DNA from: Streptomyces albospinus
GTDB lineage: Bacteria > Actinomycetota > Actinomycetes > Streptomycetales > Streptomycetaceae
Assembly: GCF_014648695.1 (NCBI RefSeq)
Contig: NZ_BMRP01000060.1
Location: forward strand, 1-38,202
Length of the DNA: 38,202 nucleotides
Direction: 5' to 3'
A program made the position numbers and the translations under genes. The notes below the pieces were generated by a model. That model ran no database searches. It saw only the letters and a list, made by a program, of their open reading frames with translations, and was not told where the DNA came from. Positions 1 through 8,615 of the stretch are shown here, piece after piece. The first letter of the stretch is position 1; every line of letters begins with the position of its first letter.

Positions 1-36
1 CGCATCAAACTGCGCCACCTCTACCCCAAGCATTAG
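1..36 (+). CDS. 3' end of an unidentified gene
   Basis: The frame starting at base 1 is open and ends at a TAG at 34-36. The last eleven residues are RIKLRHLYPKH. The gene enters from outside the window and is too short here to assign. The basic composition would fit a DNA-binding or recombinase tail, but this is only a guess. Confidence 0.3.
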   Translation, partial: RIKLRHLYPKH

Positions 37-704
37 CCGCGACGATCTACTAGTGCCGAGCAGTTCGCCTCGCGCCACGCCACGTGACAGGACTCTTCCT
101 CCGCTTATCGCGCAGGAAGAGATGTCGGCACGGGCAGAAGGCAGGCCCGCAGCGTCTGGCCTGCGGTGATGGGGCACTGCGTCCTCGATGACGTCCCGTC
201 CTCGGTCCGAGCTTCGGAACCACCATGAATCCCACGATGAGTCCACCCATGGAGCCGGCCCAGAGTCCAACCTTCGATCCAACGAGGTTGTCGGTCGGCG
301 CAGCGTCGACTCATTGGCCGCGGCGATGGCGCCGGGAGATGCAGCGCGGCCATGTCGCGCTGCATCTCCCCCCGGCCCGTAGCGACGCGCACGCACTGTG
401 GCGCGGGGACACCGCCTGGTACCAGCGCGCCGCCCGCCTGGACGGCATCACCCGACAGGCCGAACAGCCCCTGTCCCATGAGCCGTTCGCAGTGCTCGTG
501 CACGTGCACGAGCAGCTCCTGGCCCGCGACTGCGCTGGCTCCTCGAACGCCACGTCGGGGCGACCACCACCACGCATCCCTGCTCACAGCGGCAGATACC
601 GCCCGTCGTCCTTCATGCCGGCCTCGCCGACGTCTGCGGCGAGGACGCGCCGTTTCAGTCGCGGAGGCGTGCCCCGGTCCCCGTTCCTGGTTCCCGGGTG
701 TCGG
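37..704. other. Degenerate stretch without a confident gene
   Basis: No frame has a recognisable domain or convincing start. On the minus strand a glycine-rich hydrophobic segment (about 160-300; core MGGLIVGFMVV from an ATG at 250) resembles one membrane helix, but it has no ribosome binding site. On the plus strand about 380-545 reads as protein-like sequence (WRGDTAWYQRAARLDGITR) without a start. Both are probably decayed fragments. A strong hairpin lies at 334-370. Confidence 0.4.
334..370. repeat. Perfect 15-bp inverted repeat (hairpin)
   Basis: Bases 334-348 and 356-370 are exact reverse complements separated by a 7-base loop (GCCATGT). The stem is GC-rich with no clear T-run. It could be a terminator for the gene ending at 36 or a relic of a mobile element end. 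No intact gene is adjacent. Confidence 0.55.
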
Positions 705-1517
705 TCAGGAGCCGACGCAGACGATTCCCAGCAGGCACACGTTCGTGGGGGCCGTCGGCTGGGCCGTCGGCGGTGTAGAAGCGGTCGGTGCGGGGTGCGT
801 CGGAGAGGTGCTGCCCGTGCCGGAGGGCGTGGTGGCCGCGGGTGCGGTGGGTGCTGCGGCGGCATGGTCGACGTGCGGTCGCCCAGCTGACGCGGGCGCG
901 GTGTGCGACATCGTGCGGGGCGCCGCGGTCGGGTGGGCCATGGCGACGGAACCCGGATGCCGGAACGTCGTGGCAGAGGGAGGCGTTGCAGCGGTGTTCT
1001 GATCGCGGCCGGCAGTCGCAGGCGGGCGGGTGCCGTGGTGCTGTGCGGCCTGGGCGCCCGGATCCGCCCCCGGTGCGGAGGCGAGTGTGGTGGTTCCGGG
1101 GACGGACCCGCGCTCCGGCTCCGGCGTCGTAGCCGCCTGGGTGTGGCTGGCAGAGGGCTTGTTCTGTAGCAGAGAGACGGTCAGGCCGCCGCCGACCAGG
1201 GCAACGGCGGTCGCGGCGGCAGCCCGGCGCCGATGCTTCTTCCACCGTGCGAGCTGACGGCGCCGGGCCGCTCGTCCCTGCCCGATTGAGGCCGTGGCGT
1301 CGGCAGTGGGCGCGGTATCGAAGTCGTGAGGCTCCGCTTCCTGGTCGCGTCCAGGAGCCGCGGAGCCGGCTGCATGCCATGCGTCCCACGCCGCGGGGGC
1401 GGCCACCGCTGCGTGTCGACCGTGGGCAGGTGGGGCTATGTCCGGGGCGTAAGCGCCGCACCCGGGGCACACCAGTGCCCCGTTGAGAATCCGACTGCAC
1501 GACGAGCAGTAGTCCAT
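705..1517 (-). CDS. SCO2400-family zinc-ribbon membrane protein
   Basis: A 270-residue protein of a Streptomyces-restricted family with no established function. The N-terminus carries a zinc-ribbon signature: CSSC at residues 4-7 and CPGC about ten residues later. A basic segment (ARRRQLARWKKHRRR, about residue 85) precedes one membrane helix (AAAATAVALVGGGLTVSLL). The remaining ~150 residues are low-complexity Thr/Ala/Pro/Ser, presumably outside the membrane, ending in a short Cys-containing tail (NVCLLGIVCVGS). The start is the ATG at 1517, because the zinc ribbon begins immediately after it. The open frame continues upstream to 2162 but lacks family resemblance there. Family assignment is from recognition of the MDYCSSC...NGALVCPGCGAY pattern. 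Positive-inside topology (ribbon in the cytoplasm) is inferred. Confidence 0.8.
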   Translation of the reverse strand: MDYCSSCSRILNGALVCPGCGAYAPDIAPPAHGRHAAVAAPAAWDAWHAAGSAAPGRDQEAEPHDFDTAPTADATASIGQGRAARRRQLARWKKHRRRAAAATAVALVGGGLTVSLLQNKPSASHTQAATTPEPERGSVPGTTTLASAPGADPGAQAAQHHGTRPPATAGRDQNTAATPPSATTFRHPGSVAMAHPTAAPRTMSHTAPASAGRPHVDHAAAAPTAPAATTPSGTGSTSPTHPAPTASTPPTAQPTAPTNVCLLGIVCVGS

Positions 1518-2959
1518 CTGGGATCTTTCTGTGTTGACTGCGCCGCCAGGGGCGCCGACGGCCTGACCAAAATGCGCACGCGGGACCGGGCGGCGAGCAA
1601 CGCTAGCGGCACACCTCGGTCTCGACGCGTAGACCATGTGGCACCCTCGTGATCCTTGTGTGTAGATTCCTTGGTGGCGGGCGCCGCAGTCCGGACATGT
1701 CATGGCGAATGCCTGATGAACCGCTGGAGACACGGGAATCGGCAACGCCCCCGACCCTCTGCCAACCACTCCCCAAACGGTCCTGGTCCCGCCCGCGAGC
1801 GGATCGCCGCTTTCCCGGAACGCGCCGTCGACCGCGGCAAGACCGATCGCCTTGCCGCCGCCGACGCCCCCGCCCGGCGCGTCGTCACCGGCAGCCTGAC
1901 TCCCAGGCAGGCGCGTCGTAAGAGGGAACCCGGCGGGGCTACGGCTACCTCGGCACCACCACAACGGCAGCCCTGGCCATCTGATCGCGGACTTGATCGG
2001 CCTCACAAGTCCTACGTTCTCGCGCGGGCACCGGGCTGGCAGCCACCCGGCGGACGGAGATACCTGACGGTCATCAGCTCGGGCGCCCAGTCCCATCAGG
2101 TCGACGACCGCCCCGCACTCACATCGGTTCGCCGCCGCGCCACACCGTTGTGCGCAGCACACCCTCCCTGACGAAGTCCGCCTTCTCCCACGCGCGCTGC
2201 CCGGCGAGGTTGGCGCAGCCCGCCCATGCCTGGATCCGTTCAGCCCTGGTGTGGTCGAAGAGGTACTCCGCCGGCAACCGCTGGGCGCGGGCGTCTGTGC
2301 CCCGGCCGCTCCCGACGGGCCGCCGCCTCTACCTGCTTCGGCACCGCCTGCTGCACGACGTCACGTGCGACCGGGCTGCCCACCAGTCCCGCCAGAGTCT
2401 GCGCCTGCCCGGGTCGAGGACTCGCGCGTCGGCAAGAGTTCAAGAGGCGGGACACCTGGGCCATCGGGGTTCGGAAGCAGCTTCTGAACACGGTCAGCAC
2501 CCGCGATGCCACCATGTCAACTCCGGGTCTGCCATGGGCTCTTGATGCGTTCGCCTGAGTAGCACCTCATCCAGGCTCCGGACCTGTACCTGAACCTCGG
2601 CAGCGGCGCTCGGCGGCAGCAGGAGCAGACCTTCTTGCAACACTGTCCCGAGCCCAGCACTCACCGCAGCACAGACAGGTGAACTCGGCCTCCTGTGCCC
2701 GCCTGCGGTCTTGGCGTCTCGCATGGACTGCTGCTGCATGCACCGGGCTGGTCTTGCAACTTCTGCCGCTCCTGCGGGCTGCGCGCCCAGAACGGCGCGG
2801 CCCGTGTGGCAGGGCTCCTGGGAGCCCTGCCACACGGAAGCGGCATCTTGCCGCTGGCACGGCGGCGCGGGCGGAGGGCCCCGCGCAGCACCTTCCGGCG
2901 ACAGCGCCTTCGGCATGGGTGGTGGTGCTCGTCAAGACGGCTGCTCCTCAACAGCTCCG
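1518..2959. other. Long region without a confident gene
   Basis: No frame gives a recognisable domain. Short Cys motifs occur on the minus strand at about 1695-1720 (TCPDCGARHQG) and about 2645-2685 (FTCLCCGECWARD). They suggest zinc-ribbon debris, but neither has a credible gene around it. The region contains one exceptional hairpin at 2802-2837. It may be a graveyard of old insertions. Confidence 0.4.
2802..2837. terminator. Perfect 16-bp stem hairpin with tetraloop
   Basis: Bases 2802-2817 pair perfectly with 2822-2837 around a CTGG loop. The stem is very GC-rich and lacks a T-tract on either side. It would be a very stable RNA hairpin in either direction. No intact gene ends nearby, so the terminator call is tentative; it could also belong to a lost mobile element. 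Confidence 0.45.
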
Positions 2960-3213
2960 TCAGATCTCTTTGAGGGTGCCGGTGTGGAGTTCACCCACGC
3001 GGCCGTCGGGGGTTTCGTAGGTCCCCGTCGGCGATCACCCGCGCTCCCTCGTGGCGAAAGCCGTCCGGCAGACCCGCCACCAGCTGCCGCAGCGCCTCCG
3101 GACCGTCTGCGACCAGGCTGCTGTGCTAACGGTAGTCAGCGGCCACCCAGCGGTCCACCGCGCTCGGGTCCTTGTCCCCGAACAACTCACCAGCTGCCCT
3201 GAGTACGTTTTCC
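2960..3213 (-). pseudogene. SnoaL/NTF2-like protein remnant
   Basis: Read from about 3213 downward, the frame gives KENVLRAAGELFGDKDPSAV, then DRWVAADYR. This resembles the N-terminal helix of SnoaL-like polyketide-cyclase/ester-cyclase proteins. After ADYR there is an in-frame TAG at about 3127-3129 where the family normally has a Gln. The same frame continues as HSSLVADGPEALRQLVAGL and PDGFRHEGARVIADGDL. A one-base frame change then reads GRVGELHTGTLKEI to a TGA at 2960-2962. Nonsense, frameshift and internal loss together show a dead gene. Its 5' end abuts the truncated AraC gene on the other strand. Confidence 0.6.
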
Positions 3214-3885
3214 TTGCTGCTGCTGCACGTCCGTCCCGGGCAGGTCCAGCGCCTGCCCACAGCACCCGACGGCGCTCCCGCGGACCTGGACGCCACGATC
3301 GTCCTATTCACCCCGGACTTCCCGCCCCGACTCCCCGCGAGCATCCCGGTTTCCGACGACCCGTTCGGCCCGCCCTTCTGGCAGCTCGGCACCGGCGACC
3401 ACGACCTCTTCCGCCACGCGCTGGCCGACCTCGCCACCGAATACGCCGACCTCCCGGCCCAGGACCCGGAGATCACCAAGGAACTCCTGCGCCAGCTGTT
3501 GGCCGGGATCCTGCTACGCATCGCCCGCCTCCCCACGCCCGACGGCAGCGCACAGTCCCATGCCACGCAGGAGCCGTACCGCCTCTTCCAGCACGAACTG
3601 GAGCGCTCCTTCGCAGTCCTGCGCCAGGCCCACGACTACGCCACCCGGCTCGGCTACTCCCTCAAGACCCTCAATCGCGTCTGCCAACGCGCCACCGGAC
3701 ACACCGCCAAACAGCTCGTCGACGCCCGCGTCACCCTGGAGGCCAAGCGCATGCTGGCCCACACCGACCTGCCTGTCGCCGCCATCAGCCACCGGCTCGG
3801 CTTCACCGAACCCACCAACTTCAGCAAGTTCTTCACCCGCGCGACCAGCCAGACCCCAGGCGCCTTCCGGGCCGCACAGAGCTGA
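3172..3885 (+). pseudogene. AraC-family regulator, 5'-truncated
   Basis: The C-terminal two-thirds of an AraC-type transcription regulator. It keeps the end of the cupin-like sensor domain (HVRPGQVQRLP, about residue 19) and a complete double helix-turn-helix: LGYSLKTLNRVCQRATG, then LPVAAISHRLGFTEPTNFSKFF. The family is normally near 290 residues; only ~225 recognisable residues remain and the usual N-terminal ~60 are missing. Upstream of about 3214 the DNA is instead the antisense of the SnoaL-like remnant, so the available TTG start at 3172 encodes foreign residues first. The DNA-binding half is intact and could still be made, but the protein is probably non-functional. No terminator is obvious downstream; 3886-4184 holds nothing recognisable apart from the LysE-gene ribosome binding site. 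Confidence 0.65.
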
Positions 3886-4184
3886 CCAACCGCAGGCCGG
3901 TCGAGCGACGTGTGGCGGCGAGCTCCGCTGCCAGTCCCAGCGCCTTTTCAGCGGAAGCGGTCTGCTCCGCCTCTTTTCTTCGGCTGGTGCAGCTCGTGCA
4001 AGCCGAGCGGGACGCCCGTCTTGTGCAGCCTGTCGAGACTCTGACTCAACGGGGTAGGCGGCCTGGGCCGCGAGGTTCGCGTCCGTCGGTGCCCGGCGGT
4101 ACCGGGATGTGGACGAGCCTGGAGCCGGTAGTCCGCCATCTGTTTGTATGTCCCCCGGTCGGCAATTCAGGAGGTGACGGGCAC

Positions 4185-4829
4185 ATGGTGTCTGCGGAGA
4201 GTATCCTCGCGTTCGCAGCGATGTCGCTACTGGTGATCGTGATTCCAGGTCCGAGCGTGCTCTTCGTGATTGGCAGAGCTCTCGCGCATGGCCGCCGCAC
4301 AGCGCTCGCAACCGTCCTCGGCAATCTGATCGGTTCCTACGCCCTCGTGATCGCTGTGGCGTGGGGCCTGGGCGCGCTGGTGGCGGCTTCGGCGGCGGTG
4401 TTCATGGGCGTGAAGCTGGCGGGAGCGGCGTATCTCGTCTACCTCGGCGTGCAGGCGTTCCGGCACCGCAAGGAGATGCGCGCGGCGGACATGGAAGCAC
4501 CGGCGGGTGAGCGGCGCGGCGATCTGCGCACGATCTTGGATGGCGTCTTCGTAGGAGCCACCAACCCCAAGGGCATCGTCTTCTTCGCGGCGGTTCTGCC
4601 GCAGTTCGTGGACCGCTCCGCGGGCCATATCCCGCTCCAGATGATGGTGTTGGGCCTGGTTCCGGTCGCCATCGGCCTGATCACGGACACCTTGTGGGGT
4701 CTGGGTGCCTCAGCGGCCCGTTCCTGGTTCGCGCGCTCGGACCGCCGCCTCTCGATGGTCGGCGGGGCGGGCGGCGTCGCGATGATCGGCCTGGGTGTGA
4801 CGGTGGCGGCGACGGGACGCGCCGACTAG
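4185..4829 (+). CDS. LysE-family amino-acid/threonine exporter
   Basis: A 214-residue inner-membrane protein of the LysE/RhtB translocator family, which exports amino acids or their analogues. It has the expected five to six hydrophobic segments. The family N-terminal signature (IVIPGPSVLFVIGRALAHGRR, residues ~18-38) is present, as is the central GATNPKGIVFFAAVLPQFV motif at about residues 124-142. Length matches the family. The start is the ATG at 4185, preceded by AGGAGGTGAC at the right distance. The open frame extends far upstream to 3051, but that part is unrelated. The gene stands alone and is followed by a terminator hairpin. Substrate cannot be told from sequence. Confidence 0.88.
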   Translation: MVSAESILAFAAMSLLVIVIPGPSVLFVIGRALAHGRRTALATVLGNLIGSYALVIAVAWGLGALVAASAAVFMGVKLAGAAYLVYLGVQAFRHRKEMRAADMEAPAGERRGDLRTILDGVFVGATNPKGIVFFAAVLPQFVDRSAGHIPLQMMVLGLVPVAIGLITDTLWGLGASAARSWFARSDRRLSMVGGAGGVAMIGLGVTVAATGRAD

Positions 4830-4839
4830 AGACTGATCG

Positions 4840-4874
4840 CACACCGCCGTCGCCCGTCCGGCGTCGGCGGTGTG
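4840..4874 (+). terminator. Terminator after the LysE-family gene
   Basis: CACACCGCCG (4840-4849) pairs with CGGCGGTGTG (4865-4874). A further CGCC/GGCG pairing lies inside, across a T-T mismatch. It begins 11 bases after the stop codon, the usual place for a factor-independent-like terminator in Streptomyces. There is no strong T-tract. Confidence 0.65.
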
Positions 4875-5410
4875 TATCCACGTTCACGCACGGGCGGCGA
4901 TGCACTCGTTGAGCGCCTGGGCGGCTGCCACGTGGTGGATGCACCGCAAACGAGCGGCGGGGTGGCGCCGTCAGCAGCTGGAACCAGCTCGCCGACCAGG
5001 CCGCCCCTCCAGCCAGCCGCCGGCGGCCTGACCCGGCCTCGGCTCCGCGACTGCCGCTGGCTCCCTCCTCTGCGCTCGGACCGTACGGGGACCGGCGGGG
5101 CCCCGGTCGAGCCCCGCGTCCCGCGTCCCCAGGTAAGGAACAGGGCCAGCGCAGCCAGGACCTGGCCCAGGCCGGGGCCTGGTGTGGTACGGGCTCCGAC
5201 GATCTCCTTGCACAGTTCCATGCGTCGCGCGGGCCCCTCTACTTTCCTCAGGCTGGGCATCGGCCCGCGGTTGACCACGAATGCTCGGAGGTCGCCGGCG
5301 ACACCAACACCCTGCCCCTGCTCGGCTACGGCGAGGCTGTCTGCACAAGGCCGGGAGCGGCACTGCTGTCGGATGCTTGAAGGAGGCGGTCTGGGGCTGC
5401 GTGGTCGAGG
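4875..5410. other. Gap with a possible decayed coding frame
   Basis: No confident gene. On the plus strand one frame stays open from about 5000 to a TGA at about 5378 without a clear start. Its end looks protein-like (DTNTLPLLGYGEAVCTRPG), so it may be the remnant of a gene. On the minus strand an ORF from 5278 contains one hydrophobic segment (LGQVLAALALFLTWG) but no family resemblance. Confidence 0.35.
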
Positions 5411-5448
5411 TCGGGAAGTCCCTCACCGAACCGTGAGGGACTTCCCGG
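5411..5448 (-). terminator. Terminator after lsr2
   Basis: Bases 5412-5426 and 5433-5447 form a perfect 15-bp stem with a six-base loop (CGAACC). It sits 13 bases past the lsr2 stop codon. The size and position fit an intrinsic-like terminator. Confidence 0.75.
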
Positions 5449-5460
5449 TGTATGAGGAGG

Positions 5461-5787
5461 TCAGTGGGCTTTGGCATACGCTTCGCGCACCTCGGCCGGA
5501 ACCCTGCCGCGGTCGCTGACCTCATGGCCGGCTTCCTTGGCCCATGCGCGGATGGCGGCGCTGTCGTCACGGCTGACGTCAGTGGCCTTGTGGGACTTGC
5601 GGGGCCTACCGGTTTTCCGCCCCGCCTCGGTGAAGGGGGCCATCGCCTCAAGCAGTTGGTCGTAGCTGTCAGGGGCCAGGTCGATCTCGTACTGCACACC
5701 GTCAAGGCTGAAGGTGTGGGTGGTGGCCTCCGAGGATTCTTCATCCGTGAGGTCATCCGTGTAGATGGTGACAACTTTCTGAGCCAT
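5461..5787 (-). CDS. lsr2: Lsr2-family nucleoid-associated protein
   Basis: A 108-residue Lsr2 homologue, a small basic DNA-bridging protein that silences AT-rich and horizontally acquired DNA in actinobacteria. The N-terminal dimerisation beta-sheet domain is typical (MAQKVVTIYTDDLTDEE, then YEIDLAPDSYDQLLEAM). The C-terminal half carries the DNA-binding domain (IRAWAKEAGHEVSDRGRVP) with the RGR motif that inserts into the minor groove (about residues 93-95), ending EVREAYAKAH. Length is that of the family (about 105-115). No strong ribosome binding site precedes the ATG. Streptomyces usually carry more than one Lsr2-type gene, so whether this is the main or the accessory copy cannot be told here. 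It is monocistronic with its own terminator. Confidence 0.93.
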   Translation of the reverse strand: MAQKVVTIYTDDLTDEESSEATTHTFSLDGVQYEIDLAPDSYDQLLEAMAPFTEAGRKTGRPRKSHKATDVSRDDSAAIRAWAKEAGHEVSDRGRVPAEVREAYAKAH

Positions 5788-6146
5788 GGCGCGATGGTAA
5801 GAGCTGGCAGTGCAGCCACCTCTCGCCGCGGCGGTAGCTCGGGGAGGGGAGGATCAGAGCACGGCCAGGAGGAGTGAGGTTCCGTGGCAGGCCCGATGCC
5901 GCTGAAGGCTTCCTCGGGGGGCGCCCAGGAGCATCCCTGGCTGGACTTCAGATGCGAACTTCCCGCGACCGATGCGGCGGTGATGAGGATCCGCGAAAAC
6001 GGCTCTGGCCGCAGTTCCGCGAAGGCGCAGGTCACGGTGAGAGAGCAGTGTCTTTCGTCCGGGCGTCCACCCCGTGGCGGCCAACGCGGTCGAGGACGTA
6101 TGGGCAGCAGTCGGCTGTCTCGTGATGATCCGAGGGCTCGGCTGGT
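5788..6146. other. Intergenic region upstream of lsr2
   Basis: Minus-strand genes flank this 359-base gap: the acetyltransferase ends at 6147 and lsr2 begins at 5787. It should hold the lsr2 promoter. Open frames here have no domain resemblance and look like chance frames in GC-rich DNA. I could not place a promoter with confidence. Confidence 0.4.
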
Positions 6147-6680
6147 TCACGCCTGGTACTCGGTGAGGTCGATGGTGTGAACACGCAGCGGAAAGCCGTA
6201 CACCGGGTGGACCGTCTCGCGCTCCAGCACCATGCCGAGCTTGCGGATGACGTTCTCGGAGGCAGCGTCCCCCGCCCGACTGATGCTGATGACGCGGTCA
6301 AGGCCACGGTCCTGGAGCGCGAACTCCAGCGTGGCTTGGGCGGCTTCGGACGCGTATCCCTGGCCCCAGAACTGTGAGCCGAGCCGCCAGCTGATCGCCA
6401 CGGCGGGCCCCACCTCCGGCAGGAACTCAGGCACGTACAGCCCCGTGAAGCCGGCCAGTTCCCCCGAGGCCAGCAGCTCGACGGCGAAGAGCCCGAAGCC
6501 CTCCTCATCCCACTCCTCCTCCCACCGCTCGATGGCCTCTGCAGTGTGGTCCAGGTCGCGCACCGAGCCGTCGTCGATCCAGCGCATGACCCGAGGGTCG
6601 GCGTTGATGTCGGCCATGGGCACGAGGTCGTCGTCATGCCAGCGACGGAGCAGGAGGCGGGGGGTGCGGATCTCAGTCAT
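6147..6680 (-). CDS. GNAT-family N-acetyltransferase (RimJ/RimL type)
   Basis: A 177-residue acetyl-CoA-dependent N-acetyltransferase of the GNAT_3/RimJ-RimL branch. The N-terminus reads TEIRTPRLLLRRWHDDDLVP, the usual opening of this group. The acetyl-CoA binding loop is the WGQGYASEAAQATLEFA segment (residues ~107-123, Q/GxGxG/A-like). It is followed by the typical helix and the AGDAASENVIRKLGMVLE stretch (about residues 137-154), where the conserved Asn lies. Two ATG codons are possible (6689 and 6680). The inner one is preferred because GGATG lies about 8 bases upstream. Its substrate may be a protein N-terminus, an amino acid or a small amine. It is probably transcribed separately from secY, which ends about 100 bases upstream. 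Confidence 0.88.
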   Translation of the reverse strand: MTEIRTPRLLLRRWHDDDLVPMADINADPRVMRWIDDGSVRDLDHTAEAIERWEEEWDEEGFGLFAVELLASGELAGFTGLYVPEFLPEVGPAVAISWRLGSQFWGQGYASEAAQATLEFALQDRGLDRVISISRAGDAASENVIRKLGMVLERETVHPVYGFPLRVHTIDLTEYQA

Positions 6681-6787
6681 GGCACCCATCCTGCCGAAGG
6701 CAAGGGACTCGACGGTAATCGGGTTGGGCGGCAGTCAGGCATCGTCGGCTGACCCGCGATCGCCCCTTGTCCCCGTGCCCCCGCGCG

Positions 6788-8098
6788 TCAGCGCAGGAAT
6801 CCTTCGTAGTTGCGCTGCTGGAGCTGACTCTCGATCTGCTTCACGGTCTCCAATCCGACGCTCACGATGATGAGGATGCTGGTGCCGCCGAACGGGAAAT
6901 TTCTTCCGTTGAACAGCACCAATGCCGCTGTGGGCACAAGGGCGATCAGCCCCAGGTAGAGCGCTCCCGGCCAGGTGATGCGGTTGAGCACGTAACCTAG
7001 GTAGTTAGCCGTGGGTCGGCCAGCCCGGATACCGGGGATGAACCCGCCATGCGTCGTCATGTTGTCGGCAACTTCTTTGGGGGTGAAGGAGATGGTGACG
7101 TAGAAGAACGCGAAGAAAACGATCAGCAGGAAGTAAAGTGTCAGATAGATCGGTTGGTCGCCCCTGGCGAGATTGGTGTCGATCCACCGGGCCCATCCTG
7201 ATGCTGAGTTACTGCCGAGATCGATCAAACTGGGGATGTAGAGCAGTGATGAGGCGAAGATGACGGGAGTTACACCCGCTTGGTTCACCTTCAGCGGGAT
7301 GTAGGTCGAAGTGCCGCCGTAGGAACGGCGGCCGATCATGCGTTTTGCGTACTGGACCGGGATCCGGCGCTGCGCCTGCTCGACGAAGACCACAAGGCAG
7401 ACCATGCAGAGGCCGACCGCGATCACGATGGCGAACTCGCCCCAGCCGCCCAGGATTTTTCCCGACTTCTTGATCCCCCACAGGTTGGTCGGGAAGCTGG
7501 CGGCGAGGGAGGTGAACATCAGGATTGACATGCCGTTGCCGATGCCGCGGTCGGTGATGAGCTCTCCGAGCCACATCACTACGGCGGTGCCGGCGGTCAT
7601 GGTGATGACCATGACGGTGGTCTGGAAGGTCGAGGTGTCCGGGACGATCTGGGTGCGGACCTGGCAGGTGGGGAAGAGCCCACCGCTTTGGGCTTTGGCC
7701 ACCAGGGCGGCGCCCTGGAGCACTGCCAGGCCCAGCGTCAGGTACCGGGTGTACTGCGTGATCTTCGCGGTGCCCGCCTGGCCCTCTTTCTTCAGCGCCT
7801 CCAGGCGCGGAATGACCACCGTCAGCAGTTGAAGGATGATGCTCGCCGTGATGTACGGCGTGATTCCCAGGGCGAAGATGGTGAGCTGCTGTAGCGCACC
7901 ACCGCTGAACGTGTTGATCAGGCCGAAGAGGCCGCCGTTGCCGACACCCGCCTTGATGCACTGCGTAACGTTCCGGTAATCCACACCAGAGGCCGGAACG
8001 TTCTGCCCCAATCGATAGAGAAGCAAGATCCCCAGCGTGAAGAGTATCTTTTTGCGAAGGCTGGATGCTTTGAACACTCTGACGAATACGTTAGGCAC
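6788..8098 (-). CDS. secY: Stand-alone SecY-type translocase subunit
   Basis: A complete 436-residue SecY, the channel subunit of the SecYEG protein-export translocon, with ten predicted membrane helices. Family blocks are intact: FGLINTFSGGALQQLTIFALG, ITPYITASIILQLLTVVIP, the cytosolic loop IPVQYAKRMIGRRSYGG (SecA/ribosome contact region), GFIPGIRAGRPTANYL, and the C-terminus ESQLQQRNYEGFLR. The unusual point is location. The housekeeping actinobacterial secY lies in the ribosomal spc operon before adk and map. Here there is no ribosomal gene, and the neighbours are an acetyltransferase and a protein fragment. The N-terminus (MPNVFVRVFKASSLRKK) and several loops differ from the canonical Streptomyces protein as I know it, so this looks like a second, divergent copy. 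The start region is visibly AT-richer than the surroundings. It could be an accessory translocon channel or a duplicated gene moved by recombination. Confidence 0.9.
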   Translation of the reverse strand: MPNVFVRVFKASSLRKKILFTLGILLLYRLGQNVPASGVDYRNVTQCIKAGVGNGGLFGLINTFSGGALQQLTIFALGITPYITASIILQLLTVVIPRLEALKKEGQAGTAKITQYTRYLTLGLAVLQGAALVAKAQSGGLFPTCQVRTQIVPDTSTFQTTVMVITMTAGTAVVMWLGELITDRGIGNGMSILMFTSLAASFPTNLWGIKKSGKILGGWGEFAIVIAVGLCMVCLVVFVEQAQRRIPVQYAKRMIGRRSYGGTSTYIPLKVNQAGVTPVIFASSLLYIPSLIDLGSNSASGWARWIDTNLARGDQPIYLTLYFLLIVFFAFFYVTISFTPKEVADNMTTHGGFIPGIRAGRPTANYLGYVLNRITWPGALYLGLIALVPTAALVLFNGRNFPFGGTSILIIVSVGLETVKQIESQLQQRNYEGFLR

Positions 8099-8339
8099 TT
8101 TCTCAAATCGTCCTTAATCTCGCAAGTTGATAGGTATGTGCACTGATTCCCGCCTGTCCTTGCCTGCCGAGTCGGTGCCACCTCGATGGTCGGAGCACCC
8201 GTTGATGACGGCTCGCTGGAGTGCGGTCGTTCGTTGCCTGAAGTGGTCGGTCACGCAAGGCGTATGGGTAATAGTTGGGTCGAGTACGGTTTTCTTCGCG
8301 GCTGATTTCCCAAGACCTCTGTGCCAACCTGGATGCGCC
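8099..8339. other. Leader/promoter region of the stand-alone secY
   Basis: Between the secY start and the fragment ending at 8340 lies AT-richer DNA without a gene on either strand. It is the likely site of the secY promoter (minus strand). No clean -10/-35 pair could be assigned by eye. Confidence 0.35.
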
Positions 8340-8523
8340 TCAATATTCCGGTTGCAGGCAGCAGCTATCGTCGCTGGCCAGGAGAAGGTTTCCGAGTGCG
8401 GCCAGGGCTGACGTGAAGTCATAGAGCGCGTGGCGCTGGGCACGTCTTTGGTAGTGGCATCGCGTGGCGATCTCTTGGTGGCGCCTTCGCCGGCGGCGAC
8501 CGTCTCGGTGGCTGGTTGCCTAT
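8340..8523 (-). pseudogene. C-terminal fragment of an unidentified protein
   Basis: A minus-strand frame, open only after an in-frame TAG near 8524, ends at a TGA at 8340-8342. It reads an Arg-rich run, then HQEIATRCHYQRRAQRHAL, YDFTSALAALGNLLLASDD, SCCLQPEY. The amphipathic helix and Cys pair look like a true protein C-terminus. The family was not recognised; it resembles tails seen next to mobile elements in Streptomyces. The 5' part is missing, so it is called a remnant. Confidence 0.35.
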
Positions 8524-8615
8524 GAATTGGACGGCTCTGCGCGATTGCAGTGGGGCCAACAGACACCGTGGCAAGTCGTTGTTGCTGATGTGGAGATTCT
8601 GGAGATCGTCTTCCG

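Noticed and set aside
705..2162. Extension of the SCO2400-type frame to 485 residues
   Set aside because: The family begins at the zinc ribbon (ATG 1517); the upstream part lacks resemblance.
3051..4184. Extension of the LysE-family frame upstream
   Set aside because: The added ~378 residues are antisense or out-of-frame to other remnants, and a strong ribosome binding site marks the ATG at 4185.
8127..8411. 94-codon plus-strand ORF upstream of secY
   Set aside because: No ribosome binding site, no domain, and it overlaps the better-supported minus-strand C-terminal fragment.
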